From NCBI GenBank assembly GCA_002492525.1, contig DKZA01000040.1:70095-96632 (forward strand): a DNA stretch of 26,538 nt. Reading direction: 5' to 3'. The stretch's first letter is position 1; the number at the start of each line of letters is the position of its first letter. A program made the translations under genes and the position numbers. This DNA comes from Lachnospiraceae bacterium UBA7086. GTDB lineage: Bacteria > Bacillota > Clostridia > Lachnospirales > Lachnospiraceae. Under the pieces are notes generated by a model. The model worked only from the letters and a program-made list of their open reading frames with translations. It had not been told where the DNA came from and did not search any database. This document shows positions 16,139 through 23,287 of the stretch, one piece after another.

Positions 16139-17023
16139 ATGGCTAAAGAAATGAAAATGACAAAAGTAGAAGATAAATCGACAGGCACCCGTGTGAAAAA
16201 GGGCGTGCTGTCTGTGATCATCAACCTGTTGCTCTGGATCTTCTCGCTGACATGTGTTTTTCCGCTGATCTGGATGCTTTATTCCTCTTTGAAGGAAAAG
16301 AGAGTATTTAATGCGGATATTATTGGTCTGCCGAAAGAGCCGACACTGGTAAATTATACGAAGATCTTATCCAATAAGGATTACCGCCTGATGCAGTCGG
16401 TGAGTAACAGTGCGCGGACAACGATTTTATCAGTTTTCCTGATTGTGCTGATTGCGTTTATTGTGGGGTATATCCTTGCAAGGATCAGCTTTATGTTTAA
16501 CAAACCGCTTTATGTAATGTTCCTGATGGGTATGCTGATACCGATTCATTCGTTGATGGTTCCTATTTACATTATCTTTTCCAGAATGGGACTGTCAAAC
16601 CATTGGTATACGCTGCTATTGCCTTATGTTTCTTTTGCTCTGCCGATGTCGATTTTCCTGGTGCAGGGTTATGTGAAGGGTATTCCTACGGAACTTGAGG
16701 AGGCTGCGGCGATTGACGGGTCCACTTTTTCCAAGACCTTATTTGGGATTATCTTGCCGGTTTGTAAGCCGATTCTGGTGACGGTAGCGATCATCAACGT
16801 ATTTAGCTGCTGGAATGAGTTCTCCTTTGCTTTGATTTTGATTCAGGATAGAGCTCTGTATACAGTACCGCTTGGCTTAAAACAGTTTACCGGACAGTTT
16901 ACTTCGGATTATCCGAAGATGATGGCGGCGATGTTGATTACCATGGCTCCTATCGTTGTATTCTATTTCGCATTTAGTAAACAGATTATCAAGGGAATGG
17001 TTGCCGGTGCGGTGAAAGGTTAA
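16139..17023 (+). CDS. Sugar ABC transporter permease 2 (MalG/AraQ-type)
   Basis: A 294-residue permease that pairs with permease 1 to form the CUT1 translocation channel. AAGGAGG lies before the ATG. The first helix is at about 22-45, and the family-typical FPLIWMLYSSLKE follows. The periplasmic loop with PTLVNYTKIL is normal for MalG-type proteins. The EAA loop, EEAAAIDGSTFSKTLFGIILP, is near residue 187, and the C-terminal KGMVAGAVKG is the usual family ending. It is the last gene of the transporter operon here; the matching ATPase is not adjacent but lies 3.8 kb downstream beyond the copper genes. Confidence 0.93.
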   Translation: MAKEMKMTKVEDKSTGTRVKKGVLSVIINLLLWIFSLTCVFPLIWMLYSSLKEKRVFNADIIGLPKEPTLVNYTKILSNKDYRLMQSVSNSARTTILSVFLIVLIAFIVGYILARISFMFNKPLYVMFLMGMLIPIHSLMVPIYIIFSRMGLSNHWYTLLLPYVSFALPMSIFLVQGYVKGIPTELEEAAAIDGSTFSKTLFGIILPVCKPILVTVAIINVFSCWNEFSFALILIQDRALYTVPLGLKQFTGQFTSDYPKMMAAMLITMAPIVVFYFAFSKQIIKGMVAGAVKG

Positions 17024-17054
17024 AAGATATTTAGATAATTCATACAGATTAGAC

Positions 17055-17094
17055 AGCCGGAGATGAAATAGAAAAGATTTTGTCTCCGGCTTAT
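17055..17094 (+). terminator. Terminator after the permeases
   Basis: AGCCGGAGA (17055-17063) is an exact complement of TCTCCGGCT (17083-17091), with a long A-rich loop and a modest TATTAT tail. A reasonable but not ideal terminator. Confidence 0.6.
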
Positions 17095-17114
17095 TATGTG
17101 CTCTGGTTTATGTT

Positions 17115-17334
17115 AGGTAATTGCGAAACGCATCCACGATTGCTGAAATTGTACAAACAGTATAACCAACACAGACACGCTTTCGCTCCGTTCCAAACGC
17201 AGCAGTACTAGGCTCGTGGAGTTGCTTTGCAACTCCGGACCTACGCCAAGTGCTGGCGTTTTTCAAGGGTCTGCTTATGGTTATACCGTTTGCACAATAA
17301 TTACAGCACAGAAATGAGTTTCGCAATTACTATT
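17115..17334. mobile_element. MITE-like inverted-repeat element with 11-bp target duplication
   Basis: The 220-bp segment is flanked on both sides by the exact direct repeat TGGTTTATGTT (17104-17114 and 17335-17345). Its ends are inverted: AGGTAATTGCGAAACGCAT on the left and the complement of ATGAGTTTCGCAATTACTA on the right share GTAATTGCGAAAC and a trailing CAT. The inverted similarity continues about 60 bases into each arm (a CAAAC-x-GTATAACCA block is clear). The middle holds hairpins GGAGTTGC-TTT-GCAACTCC (17218-17236) and ACGCCA/TGGCGT (17243-17259). It has no plausible protein. This matches a non-autonomous miniature element that moved in with a target duplication; the responsible transposase is not in the window. 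Confidence 0.75.
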
Positions 17335-17365
17335 TGGTTTATGTTGTAAAAAGGGAAAAATTATA

Positions 17366-17394
17366 TTGACATATACCCTACCGGGGTATACTAT
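17366..17394 (+). promoter_or_regulatory. csoR-copA promoter with CsoR operator
   Basis: TTGACA (17366-17371) with TACTAT (17389-17394) at 17 bases or TATACT (17387) at 15. Between the boxes lies TATACCC-TACC-GGGGTATA (17372-17390), matching the known pseudo-palindromic CsoR operator, whose half-sites read TACCC and GGGTA. Repressor binding here must block polymerase; Cu(I)-bound CsoR would release it. The element ends only 20 bases upstream of the -35. Confidence 0.88.
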
Positions 17395-17476
17395 ATAAAG
17401 GAAATCATAAAAGTCCTATAATCAGGTAAAAATATAAGAATCGGATTGTATTATGGGAAGAAAGAGTGGATAGAGG

Positions 17477-17812
17477 ATGGGAAATACAACGGAAGAAACA
17501 GTAAGGTTGGAAGACAATGTATGCGCCTGCTGCCGGCATAAGAATACACCCAGAGGAGAACGGGAGCAGAAGAAATTAAACAGCCGGATCAACCGTATTA
17601 TCGGACAGCTTAAAGGTATTCAGAACATGATAGAGGATAACCGGTACTGTGGAGATATTCTGATTCAGATAGGTGCTGTAGAGAGTGCGTTACAGGGATT
17701 GGGATATCAGATCTTGCAGGAACACATGGAGTCCTGCGTGGTGGAAGAAGTGAAACAGGGTAATACGGCGATTATGACAGAGGCCGTGGAACTTATGAAG
17801 AAACTGAAATAG
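17477..17812 (+). CDS. csoR: Copper-sensing transcriptional repressor CsoR
   Basis: A 111-residue all-helical repressor that binds the operator just upstream and lets go when it binds Cu(I). The DUF156/CsoR core begins at about residue 33 (KLNSRINRIIGQLKGIQNMIEDNRYC). The three Cu(I) ligands of the family are in place: C58, H83 and C87 (in QEHMESCV). An N-terminal extension of about 30 residues carries another cluster, C16-A-C-C19-R-H21, which is frequent in Clostridia members and could bind metal too (inference). AGAGG directly abuts the ATG, an unusually tight spacing. It precedes copA with a structured 200-base gap and is almost certainly autoregulated. Confidence 0.93.
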   Translation: MGNTTEETVRLEDNVCACCRHKNTPRGEREQKKLNSRINRIIGQLKGIQNMIEDNRYCGDILIQIGAVESALQGLGYQILQEHMESCVVEEVKQGNTAIMTEAVELMKKLK

Positions 17813-17816
17813 AAAA

Positions 17817-17876
17817 ATGTCAAAAGCAGAAGAAATATGTGGCAAGGAGTGCAGGGACAGCTGCATGGAGGATTAG
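17817..17876 (+). CDS. Possible cysteine-rich 19-residue micro-ORF
   Basis: It starts four bases after the csoR stop and would encode MSKAEEICGKECRDSCMED. The three cysteines at C-x3-C-x3-C intervals are the sort of spacing seen in small metal-binding peptides. There is no convincing ribosome site, so it would rely on coupling to csoR translation. Its stop overlaps the first base of the long hairpin that follows. I list it because of context (a copper operon), but chance is a real alternative. Confidence 0.3.
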   Translation: MSKAEEICGKECRDSCMED

Positions 17877-17998
17877 TGTGAAAAATCACACTGATGTGCT
17901 GATTTTTCACACGCAAATTTGTGCCGGAGCGTCACAAATTTGTTTGATGGCAGACGCAAATTTGAGATTTGCGTCGCCCCGTCGCGTAAACGCTCCGG
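17876..17998. repeat. Cluster of three perfect hairpins between csoR and copA (possible repeat element)
   Basis: Three successive exact hairpins: GTGTGAAAAATCA/TGATTTTTCACAC (17876-17888 with 17900-17912), CAAATTTGTG/CACAAATTTG (17914-17923 with 17933-17942) and GACGCAAAT/ATTTGCGTC (17953-17961 with 17967-17975). In addition CCGGAGCGT (17924-17932) pairs with ACGCTCCGG (17990-17998), enclosing the last one. The CAAATTTG word recurs three times. The density and perfection of stems suggest a REP- or BIME-like mobile repeat or a regulatory RNA structure, not coding sequence, although a reading frame happens to stay open through it. Confidence 0.65.
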
Positions 17999-18011
17999 AA
18001 TGGAGATTATG

Positions 18012-20585
18012 ATGATAAGTGAAAAATTTAACATAACAGGCATGACGTGCGCGGCCTGTAGCGCTCATGTGGAAAAAGCCGTCAAGGGTGTGGCGGGCGT
18101 ACAGTCGGTCAGCGTGAATCTGTTAATGAATAATATGATAGCAGAATATGATAATCCGGCTAGTTCACAGAGTATTTGTGAGGCTGTGGCGGCGGCCGGC
18201 TATGGAGCGGCGCCGGCCGGCAGTGAGGCGCAGGAAAAAAAGGTAAATGATTTAGAGGATCACGAGACTCCGAAGCTTCGTCGCAGGCTGATCGCATCGT
18301 TATGCCTGTTATTGCCGCTTATGTATGTATCCATGGGCCATTTGATGTGGGGATGGTATGTGCCGGAAGCTTTTGCCAGGAATCCCTGGGCAATCGCCTT
18401 GTACCAGCTTTTGCTGACGGGATTGGTGATGGTCATTAATCAGAAGTTTTTTATCAGCGGTTTTACGAGTCTTTGGCATCGTGCTCCCAACATGGATACG
18501 CTGGTAGCACTCGGGAGCAGTGCTGCGTTTGTCTACAGTACGGCAGTCATGTTTCGTATGGGCCGTTATATGGGGGTTGAACAGACAACGTTAGTCTGGC
18601 ATTGTCTGCATGATATGTATTTTGAATCGGCGGCTATGATTCTGACGTTGATCACCGTGGGTAAGATGCTGGAGTCCTACAGTAAAGGCAAGACCACCAA
18701 TGCGGTAAAGGGTTTGATGGATCTGGCACCGAAAACGGCGCATGTGATGCGGGACGGCGTGGAAGTGACCGTGGCAGCGGATGAGGTTGTTTTGGGAGAT
18801 ATCTTTGTGGTTAAGCCCGGAGAGAGTATTCCAGTGGATGGTGAGGTTGTAGAGGGTGAAAGCGCAGTGGATGAGTCAGCGCTCACGGGGGAGAGTCTTC
18901 CTGTGGATAAGGCAGTGGGAGACAGAATCAGCGCGGCCACCTTAAATCAAAATGGGGCGTTGCTTTGCCGGGCAACCCGTGTGGGTCAGGATACAACCTT
19001 GCAGCAGATTATTGATATGGTAGAAAATGCGGTAGCTACCAAGGCACCCATTGCGCAGATTGCGGACCGGGTATCCGGGGTATTTGTACCGGTCGTTATC
19101 ACGCTGGCAGTGATTACGGGGATTATCTGGCTGATTGCAGGCGCCAGTATCGGCAGGGCTCTTTCCTTTGCCATCAGTGTGCTTGTCATAAGCTGCCCTT
19201 GTTCTCTGGGTCTGGCTACGCCGGTGGCTATTATGGTGGGCAACGGGGTAGGCGCCAAACAGGGGATTCTCTTTAAAAACGCTACAGCTCTGGAGCGGGC
19301 CGGCAAAGTAAATTTTGTGGTGCTGGATAAGACAGGCACTGTTACGGAGGGAAGACCTCAAGTGACAGATATTTGCCCTGTCGGAGAGTCCAGCCAGGAA
19401 GAACTTTTGCGGGTGGCTGCGTCTCTGGAACAGAAAAGTGAACATCCCTTGGCCAGAGCCATTTGCGAACGGGCAAAAGAAGAAGGCATTGTCCTGGGCG
19501 AAGTTACGGATTTTCAGGCATTGCCTGGCTGGGGTGTGGAGGGCGTGATCAAGCAGCTTCCGGCGGTAGGCGGTAAGAGCACCCTTTTAAAAAAACAAGG
19601 GCTGCTGACGGAAGATCTTTTGAAACAGGGCGAGAAGATGGCGAGCGAGGGCAAAACGCCGCTCTATTTTGCCAGGGGAGGTATTTTGCTCGGCATGATT
19701 GCCGTAGCGGATGTGATCAAACCTGACAGCGTTAAAGCGGTGGAAGAATTGAAGCATATGGGAATACAGGCTATCATGCTGACAGGCGATAACAGACGGA
19801 CGGCCCAGGCCATCGGACGGCAGGTGGGGCTTAGCGCCATTGTTTCGGATGTGCTGCCGGGGGATAAAGAGTCGGTGATCAGAAAATTGTCTGCATACGG
19901 ACAGACGGCTATGGTGGGAGACGGCATCAACGATGCGCCGGCACTTACCAGGGCAGACGTAGGAATCGCTATAGGTGCGGGCGCTGATGTGGCTCTGGAT
20001 GCGGCGGATATTGTGTTGATGAAATCGAGGCTCCGGGATGTATCTGCGGCAATCCGGCTTTCCAGACAGGTATTACGAAATATTCACGAAAATCTTTTCT
20101 GGGCCTTTTTCTATAATTGTATTGGGATTCCGTTGGCGGCAGGCATACTGGTGCCGGTCATGGGATTAAGCTTAAATCCCATGTTTGCTGCTGCGGCCAT
20201 GAGCCTTTCCAGTTTCTGCGTGGTAACCAATGCTCTGCGGCTGAATCTGTTTGCCGTAGGGGACAGCAGACGTGATAAGGAGCATAATAAAGTTCCTATG
20301 CCAGAGTTTATAGATGGCTTTACGGGAATAGATCAAAGGGTATTATCAAATAAGAAGGAGGAAGATCAAATGGTAAAAGTATTGGATATTGAAGGTATGA
20401 TGTGTGCACACTGTCAGGCACATGTAAAGGAAGCGTTAGAAGGCTTAGAAGGTGTGACACAGGTAAATGTGAGCCTGGAAGATAAACAGGCAAGCGTTAC
20501 GATGACAAAAGAGGTGTCTGACGAGACCCTGACAGAGGCGGTGACAAAGGCGGGCTATAAAGTACTGGATTGCAAAACGGCGTAA
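18012..20585 (+). CDS. copA: Copper-exporting P-type ATPase fused to a CopZ-like domain
   Basis: Pumps Cu(I) out across the membrane using ATP. I set the start at 18012 (GGAG six bases upstream; an ATG at 18009 is equally in frame); a 30-codon longer frame runs through the hairpins and is rejected. It is about 857 residues. The N-terminal heavy-metal domain has GMTCAAC (C13, C16). Membrane helices follow, then the actuator TGES (292-295), the ion-binding CPC (395-397), the phosphorylated D439 in DKTGT, the HP motif in SEHPLA and the hinge GDGIND (636-641). A linker from about 750 leads to a second heavy-metal domain (787-857) with GMMCAHC (C798, C801). That domain begins at an ATG with its own strong ribosome site, so a free CopZ-like chaperone could also be made. 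Copper rather than other metals follows from CPC and CsoR. Confidence 0.93.
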   Translation: MISEKFNITGMTCAACSAHVEKAVKGVAGVQSVSVNLLMNNMIAEYDNPASSQSICEAVAAAGYGAAPAGSEAQEKKVNDLEDHETPKLRRRLIASLCLLLPLMYVSMGHLMWGWYVPEAFARNPWAIALYQLLLTGLVMVINQKFFISGFTSLWHRAPNMDTLVALGSSAAFVYSTAVMFRMGRYMGVEQTTLVWHCLHDMYFESAAMILTLITVGKMLESYSKGKTTNAVKGLMDLAPKTAHVMRDGVEVTVAADEVVLGDIFVVKPGESIPVDGEVVEGESAVDESALTGESLPVDKAVGDRISAATLNQNGALLCRATRVGQDTTLQQIIDMVENAVATKAPIAQIADRVSGVFVPVVITLAVITGIIWLIAGASIGRALSFAISVLVISCPCSLGLATPVAIMVGNGVGAKQGILFKNATALERAGKVNFVVLDKTGTVTEGRPQVTDICPVGESSQEELLRVAASLEQKSEHPLARAICERAKEEGIVLGEVTDFQALPGWGVEGVIKQLPAVGGKSTLLKKQGLLTEDLLKQGEKMASEGKTPLYFARGGILLGMIAVADVIKPDSVKAVEELKHMGIQAIMLTGDNRRTAQAIGRQVGLSAIVSDVLPGDKESVIRKLSAYGQTAMVGDGINDAPALTRADVGIAIGAGADVALDAADIVLMKSRLRDVSAAIRLSRQVLRNIHENLFWAFFYNCIGIPLAAGILVPVMGLSLNPMFAAAAMSLSSFCVVTNALRLNLFAVGDSRRDKEHNKVPMPEFIDGFTGIDQRVLSNKKEEDQMVKVLDIEGMMCAHCQAHVKEALEGLEGVTQVNVSLEDKQASVTMTKEVSDETLTEAVTKAGYKVLDCKTA
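20370..20585 (+). CDS. Internal in-frame start: possible free CopZ-like copper chaperone
   Basis: Within copA and in the same frame, AAGGAGG (20355-20361) is followed after eight bases by ATG. From here the product would be 71 residues, the normal size of CopZ, beginning MVKVLDIEGMMCAHCQAH with the Cu(I)-binding C12-x-x-C15. CopZ delivers Cu(I) to CopA. An out-of-frame TAA at 20351-20353 sits right before the ribosome site, the place where a separate copA gene would normally end. Seen: the signals. Inferred: that ribosomes use them. Confidence 0.55.
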   Translation: MVKVLDIEGMMCAHCQAHVKEALEGLEGVTQVNVSLEDKQASVTMTKEVSDETLTEAVTKAGYKVLDCKTA

Positions 20586-20855
20586 GTACAGGATATTTGA
20601 GCCTGTGAAGCAGACCTCGTAAAAGAGTTTTGCTCGTTTTGTTTAAAGTGTATAATATAAAGATAAATTCTTGGTCAACTTGTCATGAGAGCCCAAAAAA
20701 TCTTTTGAAAATAAGCAACTTTTACAATCAAGAGAAAAATCTTTGTGTAATAGTGGTATGGTAAAAGAAAAAAAAGTCCGCTATACTAATCACAGAGTTG
20801 ATTATCGGAAGATGATCATAGGGGTAACTAAAAATAATACAATTAGGAGGCAATC
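20586..20855 (+). other. Leader and promoter region of the ATPase gene
   Basis: About 270 bases without a gene. Two -10-like boxes are seen, TATAAT at 20651-20656 and TATACT at 20782-20787, neither with a convincing -35. ATGATCAT at 20812-20819 is a short palindrome. I find no clear terminator for copA. AGGAGG precedes the ATPase start. Confidence 0.4.
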
Positions 20856-21965
20856 ATGGCAAGTTTATCTTTAAAAAATGTCTGCAAGGTATATCCTAAC
20901 GGATTCGAGGCAGTAAAAGATTTCAATCTGGAAATCGCAGATCAGGAGTTTATCATTTTCGTAGGCCCTTCAGGCTGTGGTAAATCTACAACTCTTCGTA
21001 TGATCGCAGGTCTGGAAGATATTTCTTCCGGTGAACTGAAGATTGGTGACAGAGTGGTCAACGATGTTGAACCTAAAGACAGAGATATCGCGATGGTATT
21101 CCAGAACTACGCTCTGTATCCTCATATGTCTGTATATGACAATATGGCTTTTGGTCTTAAGTTAAGAAAAGTTCCGAAGGACGAAATTGACAAGATGGTA
21201 AAAGAAGCAGCTAAGATTTTGGATCTGACAGCACTTCTTGATCGTAAGCCGAAGGCTCTTTCCGGTGGTCAGAGACAGCGTGTGGCTATGGGTCGTGCAA
21301 TCGTTCGTAATCCTAAGGTATTCCTGATGGATGAGCCGCTGTCCAACCTGGATGCAAAACTGCGTGTGCAGATGCGTGTTGAGATTTCCAAATTACATCA
21401 GAGACTGGGCACCACAATCATTTATGTAACACATGACCAGACAGAGGCTATGACCCTTGGTACAAGAATCGTTGTTATGAAAGATGGTGTGGTTCAGCAG
21501 GTAGATACACCTCAGAACTTATATCAGAAGCCTCAGAACCTGTTCGTAGCAGGATTCATGGGATCTCCTCAGATGAACTTCTTAGATGCAGTTGTTGAGG
21601 TAAGCGGCAGTGATGCAAGCCTGAAAGTAGCAGGCCAGACAATTCCGTTACCAGCTGCTAAAGCTAAGAAACTGATCGATGGCGGTTATGCAGGTAAGAC
21701 TGTAACATTCGGTATCCGTCCTGAGGATGTGTATGATTCCGAAGCTTTCATTCAGAGTGCTAAATGTGTATTTGAGTCTACAATCAAGGTTTATGAGCTG
21801 CTTGGTGCAGAAGTTTACTTATACTTTGATCTTGCTGAGTTCCCGATTACAGCAAGAGTAGATTCCCGTACAACGGCAAGACCTGGTGATACCGTTAAGT
21901 TTGCTTTTGATGTTGAGAAGATTCATATCTTCGATAAAGAGACAGAGCAGACTATCACGAACTAG
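20856..21965 (+). CDS. ugpC: Sugar ABC transporter ATPase (UgpC/MsmK/MalK-type)
   Basis: A 369-residue ATP-binding subunit that powers CUT1 sugar importers at the cytoplasmic face of the membrane. Walker A is GPSGCGKST (37-45), the Q-loop lies in MVFQNYALYPHM, the ABC signature LSGGQRQR is from residue 135, and Walker B is VFLMDEPLSNLD with the switch histidine in IIYVTHDQTEA. From about 240 onward there is a MalK-like regulatory domain (TOBE/OB-fold) with GIRPEDV. The family symbol is a label, not proof of glycerol-phosphate transport: MsmK-like ATPases often serve several importers. It is likely to power the permeases at 15.1-17.0 kb, whose operon lacks an ATPase, and shares their biased codon use. 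It is preceded by AGGAGG and followed by a strong terminator, so it is transcribed alone. Confidence 0.94.
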   Translation: MASLSLKNVCKVYPNGFEAVKDFNLEIADQEFIIFVGPSGCGKSTTLRMIAGLEDISSGELKIGDRVVNDVEPKDRDIAMVFQNYALYPHMSVYDNMAFGLKLRKVPKDEIDKMVKEAAKILDLTALLDRKPKALSGGQRQRVAMGRAIVRNPKVFLMDEPLSNLDAKLRVQMRVEISKLHQRLGTTIIYVTHDQTEAMTLGTRIVVMKDGVVQQVDTPQNLYQKPQNLFVAGFMGSPQMNFLDAVVEVSGSDASLKVAGQTIPLPAAKAKKLIDGGYAGKTVTFGIRPEDVYDSEAFIQSAKCVFESTIKVYELLGAEVYLYFDLAEFPITARVDSRTTARPGDTVKFAFDVEKIHIFDKETEQTITN

Positions 21966-21978
21966 TCAGAATGATCAT

Positions 21979-22006
21979 AAGGGGGATGCTTTGGCATCCC
22001 CCTTTT
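21979..22006 (+). terminator. Intrinsic terminator after the ATPase gene
   Basis: AAGGGGGATGC (21979-21989) pairs exactly with GCATCCCCCTT (21994-22004) around TTTG, with a short T tail. A very stable stem. Confidence 0.88.
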
Positions 22007-22026
22007 CAAGTTAGAAAGGGAGCCAT

Positions 22027-23115
22027 ATGATTTCAAGCCAGATTATTAAGACCAGTATTGAAGAGTTAAAAACGATTTCCAAGGTTGATATAGGAGTGTG
22101 GGATTTAGAAGGTAAAGTAGTTGCAGCGACTTTTGAGCCGGAAGATATTACCCCCGCGCTAATTACGGGATTTGCCGAGTCTCCGGCGGACAGTCAGGTC
22201 ATAGGACGGCATCATCTGATGAAAGTGTTGGATGAAGAGGAAGTTCTTTTTATCCTTGATGCCATGGGAACCAGTGAAGATACCTATATGATCGGGAAAA
22301 TAGCGGTCTGTCAGTTGCAGAATCTGATTATCGCTTATAAGGAAAGATACGATCGCAATAATTTTTTCCAGAATCTGCTGCTCGACAATATGCTGTTAGT
22401 GGATATTTATAACCGCGCCAAGAAACTGCATATCGAGGTGGCAGTACCGAGAGCCGTTTTTTTGATTGAGACGGATAAGGAGAAGGATTCCACGGCCATG
22501 GAGCTGTTAAACGGCATGTTTACCTCTCAGGTTGGGGATTATATCACATCCGTGGATGAGAGTAATGTGATATTGATTAAGGCGATTACACCTGAAGATA
22601 ATTATGACAGATTAGATCAGATTGCCCACACGATTGTAGATATGATGAATATGGAAGCAATGTTGAATGTGCGCGTATCTTACGGAACGATTGTGGAAGA
22701 ATTGAAGGATGTGTCAAAGTCATATAAAGAAGCTAAGATGGCCCTTGACGTAGGGAAAATATTCTATGCGGAAAAGAAGGTCACGGCTTACAATACTCTG
22801 GGGATCGGCCGGTTGATCTATCAGTTGCCGATTAACCTGTGCAAGATTTTTATTGATGAAATATTTGGGGATAATGTGCCCAGTGAGTTGGATGACGAAA
22901 CCCTTACAACGATCAATAAATTCTTTGAAAACAATCTGAATGTATCAGAGACTTCCAGACAGCTTTTTGTACACCGGAATACGTTGGTATATCGGATTGA
23001 GAAGCTGGAGAAAAGCACGGGACTTGATATTCGGACGTTTGATGACGCTTTGACATTCAAGATTGCCCTGATGGTGGTAAGTTATATGAAGTATCTGGAT
23101 TCGCTGGACTATTAA
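22027..23115 (+). CDS. PucR/CdaR-type transcriptional regulator
   Basis: A 362-residue regulator with the PucR-family C-terminal helix-turn-helix (HTH_30, about 295-355). That region reads FFENNLNVSETSRQLFVHRNTLVYRIEKLEK, shortened here as the FVHRNTLVYRIEKL core. The middle (about 130-250) resembles the GGDEF-like nucleotide-free domain of CdaR, and residues 1-110 form a possible sensory region resembling the N-terminal diacid-binding area of CdaR proteins. Such regulators respond to small metabolites, sugar diacids in CdaR itself. The start lies after GAAAGGGAG. It begins 21 bases past the ATPase terminator and may be expressed by read-through, as no promoter is obvious between. Its target could be the sugar importer (inference). 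A good terminator follows. Confidence 0.82.
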   Translation: MISSQIIKTSIEELKTISKVDIGVWDLEGKVVAATFEPEDITPALITGFAESPADSQVIGRHHLMKVLDEEEVLFILDAMGTSEDTYMIGKIAVCQLQNLIIAYKERYDRNNFFQNLLLDNMLLVDIYNRAKKLHIEVAVPRAVFLIETDKEKDSTAMELLNGMFTSQVGDYITSVDESNVILIKAITPEDNYDRLDQIAHTIVDMMNMEAMLNVRVSYGTIVEELKDVSKSYKEAKMALDVGKIFYAEKKVTAYNTLGIGRLIYQLPINLCKIFIDEIFGDNVPSELDDETLTTINKFFENNLNVSETSRQLFVHRNTLVYRIEKLEKSTGLDIRTFDDALTFKIALMVVSYMKYLDSLDY

Positions 23116-23190
23116 TAGTGACTGAGTTTATTCCTGCGAGCAACGAGGTTTTTGACGAAAAAAGAAGCAAATCAGTGTTTTGACAGAGTG

Positions 23191-23220
23191 TATGCCGGAC
23201 AAGTTTGTCCGGCATATTTT
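23191..23220 (+). terminator. Intrinsic terminator after the regulator
   Basis: TATGCCGGACAA (23191-23202) and TTGTCCGGCATA (23205-23216) form a near-perfect stem followed by TTTT. Confidence 0.85.
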
Positions 23221-23287
23221 GATGCAAGACAGCATATATATTGTGTAGGTGGACATTGGCTAAGTCATATAAAAGAGAGGATAAGGT

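Noticed and set aside
17108..17326. 72-codon minus-strand frame inside the inverted-repeat element
   Set aside because: Composition follows the inverted repeats and hairpins, with no ribosome site; an element of this size is non-coding.
17919..18011. Upstream extension of copA by 30 codons
   Set aside because: It runs through perfect hairpins, lacks a ribosome site and does not resemble a copper ATPase N-terminus; GGAG before 18012 fits better.
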